A DNA stretch of 64,000 nt from Rhizobacter sp. OV335 (GTDB taxonomy: Bacteria > Pseudomonadota > Gammaproteobacteria > Burkholderiales > Burkholderiaceae_C), in the NCBI RefSeq assembly GCF_900142965.1, contig NZ_FRCQ01000013.1, forward strand, positions 110,308 to 174,307, read 5' to 3'. The notes beneath the pieces are model-generated. The model was not told where the DNA came from and did not search any database. It saw only the letters and a program-made list of their open reading frames with translations. Shown in pieces: positions 9,428 through 19,006 of the stretch. How positions within the stretch are numbered: position 1 is the stretch's first letter; every line of letters starts with the position of its first letter. Made by a program: the position numbers and the translations under genes.

Positions 9428-11302
9428 ATGCGTGCACTGAACACTTTCACCGTCTGGTACCGATTGGCGGCCGTGCTGATGATGGCCGCGGCGCTCTCGG
9501 TGGCGCCCGCTGCCGTGCGCGCCGCGGACGATTTTCTCGATCCGGAAGTGGCGTTTCGCTTCGATGCGAAGCCGCTCGACGCGAAGAGCGTCGAGGTCAG
9601 CTTCGCGATCGCGCCGGGCTACTACCTCTATCGCGAGCAGTTCCGGTTTGCGGCCGAAGGCGCGACGCTCGGCGAGCCGGTCATCCCGGCGGGCAAGGTG
9701 AAGTTCGACGAGACCTTCCAGAAGAACGTCGAGACCTACCGCGACGTGATCCGCATCGTCGTGCCGGTGCAGCAGGCGTCGCCGCGCTTCACGCTCGCGG
9801 TGACGAGCCAGGGCTGTGCCGACAAGGGGCTGTGCTACCCGCCGCGCGAATCGCGTGCGGAAGTAGGGCTGAGCGGATTCGGCGGTGACGGCTCGATCCG
9901 CCTGGTGGCCGCCGGCGGCGGCGGTGCGCTGTCTTCGGGTGCGGTGCTGTCCACCAGCGCAGCGGCCACCGCGCCGACGCCTTCGGTGACGTCTACCACG
10001 TCAACCTCCACCGACAGCGCCGGCATCGACGCCGCATTGCGTGGCGGCCGATTCTGGACGGTCGTCGGTGTGTTCTTCCTGGCCGGCGTGCTGCTGTCGC
10101 TGACACCGTGCGTGCTGCCGATGCTGCCGATCCTGTCGTCGATCATCGTCGGGCAAGGGCACAGCGTGACGCGCTCGAGAGGCCTGGCGCTGGCGGCGAG
10201 CTACTCGCTCGGCATGGCGCTGGTCTACACCGCGTTCGGCGTGGCCGCCGGGCTGGCCGGTGTCGGGCTCGCCGCGGCACTGCAGAACCCGTGGGTGCTG
10301 GGCACGTTCGCGCTGGGGCTGGTGGCACTCGCGGTGTCGATGTTCGGCGTCTACGAATTGCAGTTGCCAGCGGCGCTGACCGGGCGGCTCACCGAAGCCT
10401 CGCAGCAATTGCCGGCCGGCCGAATGGCCAGCGTGTTCGCGATGGGTGGCGTGTCGGCGTTGATCGTGAGCCCCTGCGTGGCGGCGCCATTGGCCGGCGC
10501 GCTGGTGTACCTGAGCCAGACGCGCGATGTCCTGCTGGGCGGCACGGCGCTGTTCTCGCTCGCGGCCGGCATGAGCATCCCGCTGCTGCTGGTGGGTGCC
10601 TCGGCCGGCACCTTGCTGCCGCGGGCCGGCGCGTGGATGGACGGCGTGAAGCGCCTCTTCGGGCTGATGCTGCTCGCGGTCGCGCTGTACACGGTGCAGC
10701 CGGTGCTGCCGTCGACGCTGGCGCTCGCGCTGTGGGGTGCGTTGCTGATCGGTGCAGCGGTGGTGGCCCTGGCTGGCGGTGCGCATGCGGCCGCGACGGC
10801 ACCGGGCACGCTGTTGCGCAAGTCGGGTGCGGCGGTACTGGCGTTGCTGGGCACCTTGCAGCTGGTGGGCGCGGCCTCGGGCGGAACGGATCCGCTGCAG
10901 CCGCTCGGGCATCTGCGTGGCGGCGGCACGGTCGCCGCATCGCACGGACCGGTGTTCGGATCGGTGCGCAGCGTGGCCGAGCTCGATGCCGCGCTGCGCA
11001 GCGCGGGGCGACCGGTGATGCTCGATTTCTATGCCGACTGGTGCGTGTCGTGCAAGGAGATGGAGCGTTTCACGTTCACCGATGCGGCCGTGCAGGCGAA
11101 GCTGTCGAACGCGCTGCTGTTGAAGGCCGACGTGACGAAGAACGACGACGACGACCGTGCGCTGCTGAAGCGCTTCAGCCTGTTCGGCCCGCCGGGCACG
11201 ATCTTCTTCGGTGCCGATGGGCGCGAATTGCAAGGCACCCGCGTGATCGGCTTCCAGAAGGCCGAAGAGTTTCTCGTGACATTGCAGCGGGCCGGTCTGT
11301 AA
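9428..11302 (+). CDS. dsbD: Thiol:disulfide interchange protein DsbD
   Basis: DsbD carries electrons from cytoplasmic thioredoxin across the inner membrane to periplasmic DsbC, DsbG and cytochrome-maturation proteins. Domains in order: signal peptide ending AAVRA; periplasmic n-DsbD with redox pair GCADKGLCYPP; about eight membrane segments with conserved Cys in LTPCVLPMLP and VSPCVAAPLAG; and a C-terminal thioredoxin-like domain with the CVSC active site in DFYADWCVSCKEME. The ATG at 9428 puts the signal peptide at the N-terminus (624 aa); an in-frame GTG at 9407 is possible. All six catalytic cysteines are present. Confidence 0.94.
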   Translation: MRALNTFTVWYRLAAVLMMAAALSVAPAAVRAADDFLDPEVAFRFDAKPLDAKSVEVSFAIAPGYYLYREQFRFAAEGATLGEPVIPAGKVKFDETFQKNVETYRDVIRIVVPVQQASPRFTLAVTSQGCADKGLCYPPRESRAEVGLSGFGGDGSIRLVAAGGGGALSSGAVLSTSAAATAPTPSVTSTTSTSTDSAGIDAALRGGRFWTVVGVFFLAGVLLSLTPCVLPMLPILSSIIVGQGHSVTRSRGLALAASYSLGMALVYTAFGVAAGLAGVGLAAALQNPWVLGTFALGLVALAVSMFGVYELQLPAALTGRLTEASQQLPAGRMASVFAMGGVSALIVSPCVAAPLAGALVYLSQTRDVLLGGTALFSLAAGMSIPLLLVGASAGTLLPRAGAWMDGVKRLFGLMLLAVALYTVQPVLPSTLALALWGALLIGAAVVALAGGAHAAATAPGTLLRKSGAAVLALLGTLQLVGAASGGTDPLQPLGHLRGGGTVAASHGPVFGSVRSVAELDAALRSAGRPVMLDFYADWCVSCKEMERFTFTDAAVQAKLSNALLLKADVTKNDDDDRALLKRFSLFGPPGTIFFGADGRELQGTRVIGFQKAEEFLVTLQRAGL

Positions 11303-11305
11303 ACC

Positions 11306-11335
11306 TCGCAATGTCCCCATCTCTTGTGCTATAGT
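11306..11335 (+). promoter_or_regulatory. Putative promoter of tRNA-fMet
   Basis: TATAGT at 11330-11335 is a good -10 box ending 12 bp before the tRNA 5' end. TCGCAA at 11306-11311 is a weak -35 at 18-bp spacing. The position fits a short leader for a single-tRNA transcript. Confidence 0.5.
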
Positions 11336-11347
11336 CACAGGCTCAGT

Positions 11348-11424
<77 letters not shown>

Positions 11425-11432
11425 AAATAGTC

Positions 11433-11467
11433 ATGCAAAACGCCCACGCCATGTGGGCGTTTTGCAT
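11433..11467. terminator. Strong hairpin terminator after tRNA-fMet
   Basis: The arms at 11433-11447 and 11453-11467 are perfectly complementary over 15 bp (ATGCAAAACGCCCAC and its complement) around the five-base loop GCCAT. The arms contain AAAA/TTTT next to the GC core, so the hairpin could act on both strands. It overlaps an open frame at 11433, so the downstream gene must start later. Confidence 0.75.
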
Positions 11468-11531
11468 TGAGCGCAAGCTTCTGTCCATTGGGCGCCAAGC
11501 TTCCGCAGAAGGTGTGCCGACAGGAACCCTC

Positions 11532-12638
11532 GTGCCGATCAAGACCCTCCATTGCGCTGCCAGCGGCTTCGAATCCGCATGTGAAGTGAGCCTGCTGCCG
11601 GCTGGCCATCGCTCGCGGCGGCTGCACGGCCACAGCTTCCTCGCGACGCTGCGCGCCGAACTGCCGCCCGGCTGGGCCGCGTTCGAAGGCGGCGAGGTCG
11701 AACGCCTGCGCGCGGACCTCGAATCGCGCACCGCCCAGCTCGACTACCGCCTGCTCAACGACATCGTCGCGCAGCCGACCGACGAGAACCTCGCGCGCTG
11801 GATCCGCTCGCAGCTCGACGCCCCCGGCATCACGCAGCTCGGTATCCAGAGCACCGCGCACGGCGGTGTCGACCTCGATGCCGCCGGCCAGGCGCACGTC
11901 TGGCGCCGCTACCTCTTCCAGGCCGCCCACCAGCTGCCGAACGTGCCGCTCGGCCACAAGTGCGGCCGCATGCATGGCCACGGGTTCGAGGTCATCGTGC
12001 ATGCCAACCAGGACCTCGGCGCACGCGACCTCAGCATCGACTACGACCACCTCGACGACTGCTGGGCGCCGCTGCACCATGAGCTGAACTACGGCTGCCT
12101 GAACGACCTGCCGGGCCTGCAGAACCCGACCAGCGAGCTGATGTCGAGCTGGATCTGGGAGCGCCTGAAGCCCACGCTGCCCGAGCTCTCGTGGATCACC
12201 GTCTACGAAACCGCGTCGTGCGGCGCCAACTTCGACGGCCGCCACCACCGCATCTGGAAAGAGTTCACGCTCGACAGCGCGCTGCAGCTCAAGCACGCAC
12301 CCGACGGCAGCCCGCTGCGCCGCATCCACGGCCACACCTACACGCTGCGGCTGCACCTCGCCGCGCCGCTCGACACGCTGATGGGCTGGACGGTCGATTT
12401 CGGCGATGTGAAGACGCTCTTCGATCCGATCTTCAAGGCGCTGGACCACCGGCCGCTGCACGAGATCGATGGCCTCGCCGACTGCGACACCGCCACGCTC
12501 GCCGCGTGGATCCTCCAGCAAGCCCGCGCCGTGCTGCCGATGGTCGACCGCGTCGACCTCTACGAAACGCGCGGCTGCGGCGCGATCGTGATCGCCGACC
12601 AGGCCGAGGCGCAGGCCGGCCTCGCGATCCCGATCTGA
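11532..12638 (+). CDS. queD: 6-carboxytetrahydropterin synthase (QueD) family protein with three tandem PTPS repeats
   Basis: QueD converts 7,8-dihydroneopterin triphosphate to 6-carboxytetrahydropterin in queuosine synthesis, and queE follows directly. From GTG 11532 (AGGAA upstream) the protein has 368 residues with three HGH zinc motifs, at 32-34, 148-150 and 266-268. Only the middle repeat keeps the full set: FQAAH His133, catalytic Cys144 (KCGRMHGH), His148/150 and YET Glu226. Repeat 1 lacks the first His, the Cys and the Glu. Repeat 3 lacks the first His and the Cys but keeps the LDH and YET motifs. Typical QueD is about 120-150 aa. The open frame reaches 11433 but runs through the tRNA terminator. 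Confidence 0.85.
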   Translation: MPIKTLHCAASGFESACEVSLLPAGHRSRRLHGHSFLATLRAELPPGWAAFEGGEVERLRADLESRTAQLDYRLLNDIVAQPTDENLARWIRSQLDAPGITQLGIQSTAHGGVDLDAAGQAHVWRRYLFQAAHQLPNVPLGHKCGRMHGHGFEVIVHANQDLGARDLSIDYDHLDDCWAPLHHELNYGCLNDLPGLQNPTSELMSSWIWERLKPTLPELSWITVYETASCGANFDGRHHRIWKEFTLDSALQLKHAPDGSPLRRIHGHTYTLRLHLAAPLDTLMGWTVDFGDVKTLFDPIFKALDHRPLHEIDGLADCDTATLAAWILQQARAVLPMVDRVDLYETRGCGAIVIADQAEAQAGLAIPI

Positions 12639-12673
12639 AGTTGCCTACGCAAGAACGAACGGAAGGACGCGGC

Positions 12674-13309
12674 ATGACCTACGCGGTCAAGGAAATCTTC
12701 TACACGCTGCAGGGCGAGGGCGCACAGGCCGGCCGCCCCGCGGTGTTCTGCCGCTTCGCCGGCTGCAACCTGTGGTCCGGCCGCGAGCAGGACCGCGCGA
12801 GCGCCGTCTGCCAGTTCTGCGACACCGACTTCGTCGGCACCAACGGCGTCGGCGGCGGCAAGTTCGACACCGCGCTCGCGCTGGCGCAGGCGGTCGCGTC
12901 GCACTGGCCGGTGCCGCACACGGGCCGGCCGTTCGTCGTCTGCACCGGGGGCGAGCCGCTGCTGCAGCTCGATGACGCGCTGGTCGATGCCTTCCATGCG
13001 CAGGGCTTCGAGATCGCGGTCGAGACCAACGGCACGCAGCCCGCGCCGAAGGGCCTCGACTGGATCTGCGTCAGCCCGAAGGCCGACGCCGAACTGGTGT
13101 TGACGCACGGCCACGAGCTGAAGCTCGTTTTCCCACAGGCGAAGGCGATGCCCGAGCGCTTCACGTCGCTCCAGTTCGAGCACTTCTTCCTGCAGCCGAT
13201 GGACGGCCTCGAGCGCAAGCGCAACACCGAGCAGGCGGTCGCCTACTGCCTGGCGCATCCGCTGTGGCACCTGAGCGTGCAGACGCACAAGTACATCGGC
13301 ATCGCCTGA
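12674..13309 (+). CDS. queE: 7-carboxy-7-deazaguanine synthase QueE
   Basis: QueE is a radical-SAM enzyme that contracts 6-carboxytetrahydropterin to 7-carboxy-7-deazaguanine, the step after QueD. The 211-residue product starts MTYAVKEIFYTLQGEGAQAG and carries the cluster motif as C-X14-C-X2-C (FAGCNLWSG ... AVCQFCDTDF), the expanded form described for Burkholderia-type QueE rather than CX3CX2C. The SAM-binding TGGEPLLQ is present. GGAAGGACGCGGC precedes the ATG. It is 35 bp after queD and is probably co-transcribed with it. Confidence 0.94.
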   Translation: MTYAVKEIFYTLQGEGAQAGRPAVFCRFAGCNLWSGREQDRASAVCQFCDTDFVGTNGVGGGKFDTALALAQAVASHWPVPHTGRPFVVCTGGEPLLQLDDALVDAFHAQGFEIAVETNGTQPAPKGLDWICVSPKADAELVLTHGHELKLVFPQAKAMPERFTSLQFEHFFLQPMDGLERKRNTEQAVAYCLAHPLWHLSVQTHKYIGIA

Positions 13310-13323
13310 CGCGACGTGATGCG

Positions 13324-13869
13324 ATGAGCCCGCGCTACGCCGTGTTCGCCACCGCCATCGGTCCGTGCGCGATCGCGTGGGGCGAGCAGGGCATCGTCGG
13401 CGCGTGGCTGCCCGATGCCGACGAGGCGGCCTTGCGCCGGCGCATCCAGCGGCGCCTGGCCGCATCGATCGAAGACACGGCACCCACGATGATCCAGGCC
13501 GTCATCGAGCGCCTGCAGGCCTTGATGGAAGGCGAGCGTGTCGACCTGTCCGGCTCGCCGCTCGACATGACCGGGCAACCCGATTTCCACCGCCGCGCGT
13601 ACGCCATCGCGCTGGCGATCCCGCCGGGCCAGACCCGCAGCTACGGCGAGATCGCGCAGCAGCTCGGCGAGCCCGGCAGCGCCCGTGCGGTCGGCCAGGC
13701 GATGGGCAGCAACCCGTTCCCGCCGATCGTGCCATGCCACCGGGTGCTGGCAGCCGGTGGGCGCTCGGGCGGCTTCTCGTCGCCGGGCGGCCTCGACATG
13801 AAGCGGCGCTTGCTCGGCATCGAGCGCGCGCGCATCGGTCGTGAGCCCGGCCTGTTCGACGATCTGTAG
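13324..13869 (+). CDS. ogt: Methylated-DNA--protein-cysteine S-methyltransferase
   Basis: This suicide repair protein transfers O6-alkyl groups from guanine to its own cysteine. The active-site motif PCHRVL is seen in NPFPPIVPCHRVLAAGG, preceded by the winged-helix RSYGEIAQQLGEPGSARAVGQAMGSNP. From ATG 13324 it has 181 residues, with only the Ogt-type domain and no Ada activator domain. It follows queE by 14 bp. Confidence 0.93.
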   Translation: MSPRYAVFATAIGPCAIAWGEQGIVGAWLPDADEAALRRRIQRRLAASIEDTAPTMIQAVIERLQALMEGERVDLSGSPLDMTGQPDFHRRAYAIALAIPPGQTRSYGEIAQQLGEPGSARAVGQAMGSNPFPPIVPCHRVLAAGGRSGGFSSPGGLDMKRRLLGIERARIGREPGLFDDL

Positions 13870-13907
13870 CGCCCGTTGCCGCCGCGAAGGCTGGCATCAT
13901 CGGCGCG

Positions 13908-14231
13908 ATGTCCGATGAGTATCAAATCCACGTCCCGCCGAGCTTCTACGCGCTGTACACCGACGCACGCCAGCGCCTGACGGTGCCGCTGGCCGAGTTG
14001 CGCGAGCGATCCGAACTGTGCGAAGACTTGGCGCAGCACCTGAGCGAGCGCGCGAGTGCGCAGCATTTCGGCACCGGTGCCTCTCACGCGTCGGTGCTCG
14101 GCGATTGCCTGCGTGGCCTTCAGGCCGGCCCGGTGGTCACCCCTGACGAAGCGGTGTGGGTCGTGCACCGCCTGGCGGAGCTGCTGGGCTGGCCGTTCCT
14201 CGAACCCGAGGGCCCGACGAACGGCGACTGA
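13908..14231 (+). CDS. Conserved small protein of unknown function
   Basis: The 107-residue acidic protein (MSDEYQIHVPPSFYALYTDA...) has no signal peptide or membrane segment. Its central helix-rich part is LRERSELCEDLAQHLSERA. Similar small proteins starting with a PPSF motif occur across Burkholderiales; I recall some being labelled ATPase with chaperone activity, but no ATPase motif is visible here. It is convergent with the lipoprotein gene at 14288. Confidence 0.65.
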   Translation: MSDEYQIHVPPSFYALYTDARQRLTVPLAELRERSELCEDLAQHLSERASAQHFGTGASHASVLGDCLRGLQAGPVVTPDEAVWVVHRLAELLGWPFLEPEGPTNGD

Positions 14232-14287
14232 GCCCGATCTCGAGCCGACCTCTCGCGCGAGAAACCCCGCGCGACCTATCGCTCCGA

Positions 14288-15376
14288 CTATTCCGCCTGG
14301 CCGCCGACAGCGGCGCTGTTGGCCACCACGGTCGCCGCTGCGGGCGTCACTTTCGGCGCCTCCAGCAACGCGACCGTCGGGCTCTTCAGCGTCTTCGCGA
14401 AGCCCACCACCGTCTGGGTCGGCTGGTACGGCAACGGCTGCCACGGGTTCGCGCCGTGGCTCATCAGAAAGCTCACCATCTGCGCCTGCGCGCGCTCGTC
14501 GTTCATGAACGTCGGCACGACGACGCGGGCCAGCGGGATCCACGGCAGCTGCTGCCCCTGCGTCGACGGCACCTTGTCGACCAGCTTCGGCTCGCGCTTG
14601 AACCACCATTCGAGCGCCGCATAGTCGGCGGTGCGCAGCGCCTCTTCGAAGCCGGCGGGCGTCTTGCCCTGGTACGGGCCGAGGCCCGCCTTCGCGGTGT
14701 GGCCGGCAGCTTCCAGCTTGGCCGCGAGCGGCGTCTGCAACGCACTCGGGTGCAGCGCGCTCAGCGGGCTGAAGGCCAGCTGGCCGACCGCCAGGCCGCC
14801 CTGGTCGACCCACTGCGCGATCACGTCGTCAAGGCCGGCGGCGCGCGCGCTCGGCGAGCTCAGCAGCCGCACCACGTCATGGTTGACCGCCCGCGAATCG
14901 ACCTCGGCCAGGAAGCGCAGCGAACGCAGCGCCTGCGGCGAGGCCTTCGAGAAATCGACCGGGTTCGGCGAACGCGCCAGCGCGACCATCGGCGGCTGGT
15001 AGCAGGTCTCGGGCTGGGCACCCTTGTCGAGCAGCTCCGGCAGCACCGGCCAGAACTGCGGATCGCGCGCAGCGATCGTCAGCGTGCATTCCTGGAAGCC
15101 GCTGGCACGGATGTCGGCCACCTTCAGGCTGCCCGGCTGGAACGGCAGGCAGCGTGCGGTCAGCGCGCGCTGGGCCGAGTTCAGTGATGCGCAGGATTGC
15201 GGGTCGCCCTCGGTCAGCTTGGCGTGGAAGTGCTTGATGATCTCCCAGGTCGGGCTGGTATCCGTCGCGATGCCGGTGGCGCTCATGATCGCGCTGGCCG
15301 TGGTGGTGCAGCCGCTGGTCAACAGCAGGCCCGAGATCGCGGCGCTGAGCAGCGCCAGCCGTGGCAAGAAGTTCAT
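14288..15376 (-). CDS. Putative lipoprotein of unknown function
   Basis: The 362-residue product starts at the ATG complementary to 15374-15376, giving MNFLPRLALLSAAISGLLLTSGC: a signal peptide with lipobox LTSG-C, so it is probably lipid-anchored. The body has an ADYAALEWWFKREP / MVSFLMSHGANPW pattern reminiscent of degenerate ankyrin repeats. An in-frame upstream start at 15460 would bury the signal peptide and is not used. Function unknown. Confidence 0.75.
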   Translation of the reverse strand: MNFLPRLALLSAAISGLLLTSGCTTTASAIMSATGIATDTSPTWEIIKHFHAKLTEGDPQSCASLNSAQRALTARCLPFQPGSLKVADIRASGFQECTLTIAARDPQFWPVLPELLDKGAQPETCYQPPMVALARSPNPVDFSKASPQALRSLRFLAEVDSRAVNHDVVRLLSSPSARAAGLDDVIAQWVDQGGLAVGQLAFSPLSALHPSALQTPLAAKLEAAGHTAKAGLGPYQGKTPAGFEEALRTADYAALEWWFKREPKLVDKVPSTQGQQLPWIPLARVVVPTFMNDERAQAQMVSFLMSHGANPWQPLPYQPTQTVVGFAKTLKSPTVALLEAPKVTPAAATVVANSAAVGGQAE

Positions 15377-15702
15377 GAGGTGGCGCTCCCAACGCACAGC
15401 CGCCCGGCTCGTGGCCGGAATGCTCTTCTCAGCGCAAAAAACAAGCCATCGCCGAATCACGCTTCCAGGCTGGTGCGCAACCGGATGGCGAACTGGTGCA
15501 TGGCTGCACGAAGCGAGAATCGGCGCGGGTTGCGGGCGATGTTGGGAAGCACTCGCCCACCGAGCGCCAGTGAAACGGATGCTGACGCACCTGACACAAA
15601 TGGGAAGCCCGCGCCTGCGCAGGGGTCAAGCCGGGCAAAAAACGGCAGCGCTGGCGACAGGCGGTAACGCCGCGTGTGCTGGTGTTCGACCCGCGGCGAA
15701 TG
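15377..15702. other. Gene-free interval of 326 bp
   Basis: Short frames on both strands here show no recognisable protein. The lipoprotein gene starts leftward at 15376, so its promoter should lie in this interval, and the livF-type gene at 15703 ends into it. No convincing hairpin plus T-run, repeat or RNA gene was found. Confidence 0.5.
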
Positions 15703-16412
<710 letters not shown>

Positions 16413-16416
<4 letters not shown>

Positions 16417-17162
16417 GCGTGCGCCTCGCCGAGGTAGGCCAGCACCACCTGCGGGTGCTCGCGAATGCGCTGCGGCACGTCGCTCGCGATGACCGCGCCG
16501 TTGACCATCACCGTGATGCGGTCGGCGATGCGGAACACCGCGTCCATGTCGTGCTCGACCAGCAGGATCGCGTGGCCGGCCTTCAGCGACTGCAGCAGCG
16601 CGAGCATGCGCTCGGTCTCTTCGGCGCCCATGCCGGCCAGCGGCTCGTCGAGCAGCAGAACACGCGGTTTCGTCGCGAGGCACATCGCGATCTCCAGCTG
16701 GCGCTTCTGGCCGTGGCTCAGCGTGCCGGCGATGCGGTCGGCGCTGTCGGCGAGCCCGGCCGCCTGCAGCGCCTGCGCCGCCACCTCGCGGCTGCCGGCG
16801 CAGCGCTGCGCCGATTGCCACACCTGCCACGGCCGCTGCAGCGCGGCCTGCGCGCTGAGCCGGCAGTTCTCCAGCACGCTGAAGCTGTCGAAGATGGTGG
16901 TGCGCTGGTAGCTGCGGCCGATGCCGGCGCGCGCGCGGCGCGGCTGCGACCAGCCGGTGATGTCGTCATCGCCGAAGCGGATCCGGCCCGACGTGACCGG
17001 CAGCTCGCCCGACAGCAGGTTGACCAGCGTCGACTTGCCGGCGCCATTGGTGCCGATCACCGCATGCACCTCGCCGAGCCGCAGGTCGAGCGAGACCGCA
17101 TCGACGGCCGCCAGCCCGCCGAAGTGGCGCGACAGCGCGGTGGCCTGGATCACGACGCTCAT
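16413..17162 (-). CDS. LIV-type ABC transporter ATP-binding protein (LivG-like), benzoate operon
   Basis: This is the second ATPase of the importer, 249 residues from MSVVIQATALSRHFGGL. Walker A is GTNGAGKST, the signature is LSHGQKRQLEIAM, Walker B VLLLDEPLAGMG and the H-loop VEHDMDAVF. The C-terminal AYLGEAHA end is typical of LivG. It overlaps neighbours on both sides by ATGA junctions, suggesting translational coupling. Confidence 0.92.
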
Positions 17163-18133
17163 GCCGAACCCCTGCGCCACCGCAGGCCGACGATGCCGCG
17201 CGGCAGCAGCGCGACGAACGCGATGATCGTCAGCCCGAGCGTCATCTGCCAGTGCGCCGCCAGCGGGCCGACCAGGCCCTCGCTCGCGAACAGCTCCTTC
17301 AGCAGCGTGAACGCGACCGCGCCGACGATCGCGCCGCGCAGCGGGCCGAGGCCGCCGAGGATGATCATCAGCAGCACCGCGCCCGATTCGTGCCATGACA
17401 GCAGCTCCGGGTTCACGACGCCGTCCTGGATCGCGAACAACGCGCCCGCCAGCCCGGCCAGCGCCCCGGCGATCACGAACGCGGCCAGCTTGTAGCCGTA
17501 GGTGCGGAAGCCGACCGCCCGCATGCGCGCCTCGTTGACGCGGATGCCCTGCAGCGCGTGGCCGAAGCGCGAGCGCAGCAGCAGCGCGAGCAGGCCCCAG
17601 GTGAACGCCAGCGAGGCCAGCACCAGGCCGTAGACCTGGCGCTTGTTCTCCAGGTCGAGCAGCGTCGTGTCGCCGAGCCGCAGCACCGGGCGCACATACA
17701 GGTAGATGCCGTCGCTGCCGCCGCCCAGCTTGGTGTCGTGGAACACGAAGTAGGCCATCTGCGCGAAGGCCAGCGTGACCATGATGAAGTAGACGCCTCG
17801 GGTGCGCAGGCTCAACGCGCCGACGAACAGCGCATAGGCCGCTGCGCCGGCCATCGCCGCGGGCAGCAGCCACCACAGCGATGCGCCTTCGCCCTGCGGC
17901 GATGCGAGCACCGTCACGTAGGCGCCGATGCCGAGGAAGGCCGCGTGCCCGAGGCTCACCAGCCCGGTCGTGCCGACCAGCAGCTGCAGGCTCAGCGCGA
18001 AGATCGCCGAGACCAGGATCTTCACCGTCAGGTCCATCAGGTACGGCGACAGCACCGCCGGCAGCAGTGCCAGCGCGAGCAACAGTGCCAACGGCGCGAC
18101 CAACGGCAAGCAGCGCGACCAGGCGGGCACCAT
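17159..18133 (-). CDS. LIV-type ABC transporter permease (LivM-like), benzoate operon
   Basis: This is an inner-membrane channel subunit of 324 residues from MVPAWSRCLPLVAPLAL with about nine hydrophobic segments. LVGTTGLVSLGHAAFLGIGAY and RGVYFIMVTLAFAQMAYF are LivM signatures, and the GGLGPLRGAIVGA loop is the ATPase-contact region. It overlaps livG by 4 bp and starts within the livH stop codon (TGATG). The product ends LRWRRGSA. Confidence 0.91.
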   Translation of the reverse strand: MVPAWSRCLPLVAPLALLLALALLPAVLSPYLMDLTVKILVSAIFALSLQLLVGTTGLVSLGHAAFLGIGAYVTVLASPQGEGASLWWLLPAAMAGAAAYALFVGALSLRTRGVYFIMVTLAFAQMAYFVFHDTKLGGGSDGIYLYVRPVLRLGDTTLLDLENKRQVYGLVLASLAFTWGLLALLLRSRFGHALQGIRVNEARMRAVGFRTYGYKLAAFVIAGALAGLAGALFAIQDGVVNPELLSWHESGAVLLMIILGGLGPLRGAIVGAVAFTLLKELFASEGLVGPLAAHWQMTLGLTIIAFVALLPRGIVGLRWRRGSA

Positions 18134-19005
18134 CAATGCCCCCGCCGCATCAGGCCTTCCGGCCGCCACACCAGCACGATCGCCATCAGCAGGTAGATGC
18201 CGATGCCGCTCAGCTCGGCGAAGAACACCTTGCCGAAGGTGTCGACGAAGCCGACCAGCAGCGACGCGACCAGCGCGCCGGTGATCGAGCCGATGCCGCC
18301 GATCACGACGATGACGAAGCTGACGATCAGCACGCTGCCGCCCATGCCCGGGTACACCGACGACATCGGCGCGGCGATCATGCCGGCCAGCGCCGCCAGC
18401 GCGACGCCGGCCGCGAACACGCCGCGGTACAGCAGCCGGATGTCGATGCCGAGCCCGCGCACCATGTCGCGGTTGCTGGCACCGGCGCGCACCATCATGC
18501 CCAGCCGCGTGCGGTTGACCACCAGGTACAGCAGCGCTGCGATCGCGAGGCAGGCGGCCGACGCGAACAGCCGGTACACCGGGTACGACATCAGCTCGCC
18601 GAGCGCGATGCTGCCCGCGAGCCACGCCGGCGGCTGCACGCCGTGCACGTCATTGCCGAGCAGCAGGCTGCGCGACTCCTCGAACACCAGGATCAGCGCA
18701 TAGGTCATCAGCACCTGCTGCAGGTGCTCACGCTGGTACAGGAAGCTGAAGAACAGCCACTCCAGCACGAAGCCGAACAGCGCGGCGAGCAGCGTGCCGA
18801 CCAGCAGCATCAGCACGAACTGGTCGACGAAGTACGGCGCCAGCGCGAACGCCAGGTAGGCGCCGATCATGTAGAAGCTGCCGTGCGCGAGGTTGATCAC
18901 GCCCATGATCCCGAAGATCAGCGTCAGCCCGCTGGCCACCAGGAACAGCAGCAGGCCGTACTGGACGGCGTTCAGGCACTGGACGAGGAAGGTGGCGAGG
19001 TCCAC
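18133..19005 (-). CDS. LIV-type ABC transporter permease (LivH-like), benzoate operon
   Basis: This is the partner permease of 290 residues. The start is GTG (complement of 19003-19005), giving VDLATFLVQCLNAVQYGLLL. The family motif INLAHGSFYMIGAY and the ATPase-contact SVYPGMGGSVLIVSFVIVVIGGIGSITGA are clear. One base separates the start from the stop of the binding-protein gene, so it is closely coupled. Confidence 0.91.
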   Translation of the reverse strand: MDLATFLVQCLNAVQYGLLLFLVASGLTLIFGIMGVINLAHGSFYMIGAYLAFALAPYFVDQFVLMLLVGTLLAALFGFVLEWLFFSFLYQREHLQQVLMTYALILVFEESRSLLLGNDVHGVQPPAWLAGSIALGELMSYPVYRLFASAACLAIAALLYLVVNRTRLGMMVRAGASNRDMVRGLGIDIRLLYRGVFAAGVALAALAGMIAAPMSSVYPGMGGSVLIVSFVIVVIGGIGSITGALVASLLVGFVDTFGKVFFAELSGIGIYLLMAIVLVWRPEGLMRRGH

Positions 19006-19006
19006 C

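Noticed and set aside
11433..11531. N-terminal 33-codon extension of the queD-like gene
   Set aside because: It is read through the tRNA-fMet terminator hairpin and has no PTPS similarity; GTG 11532 has an AGGAA site and starts at the domain.
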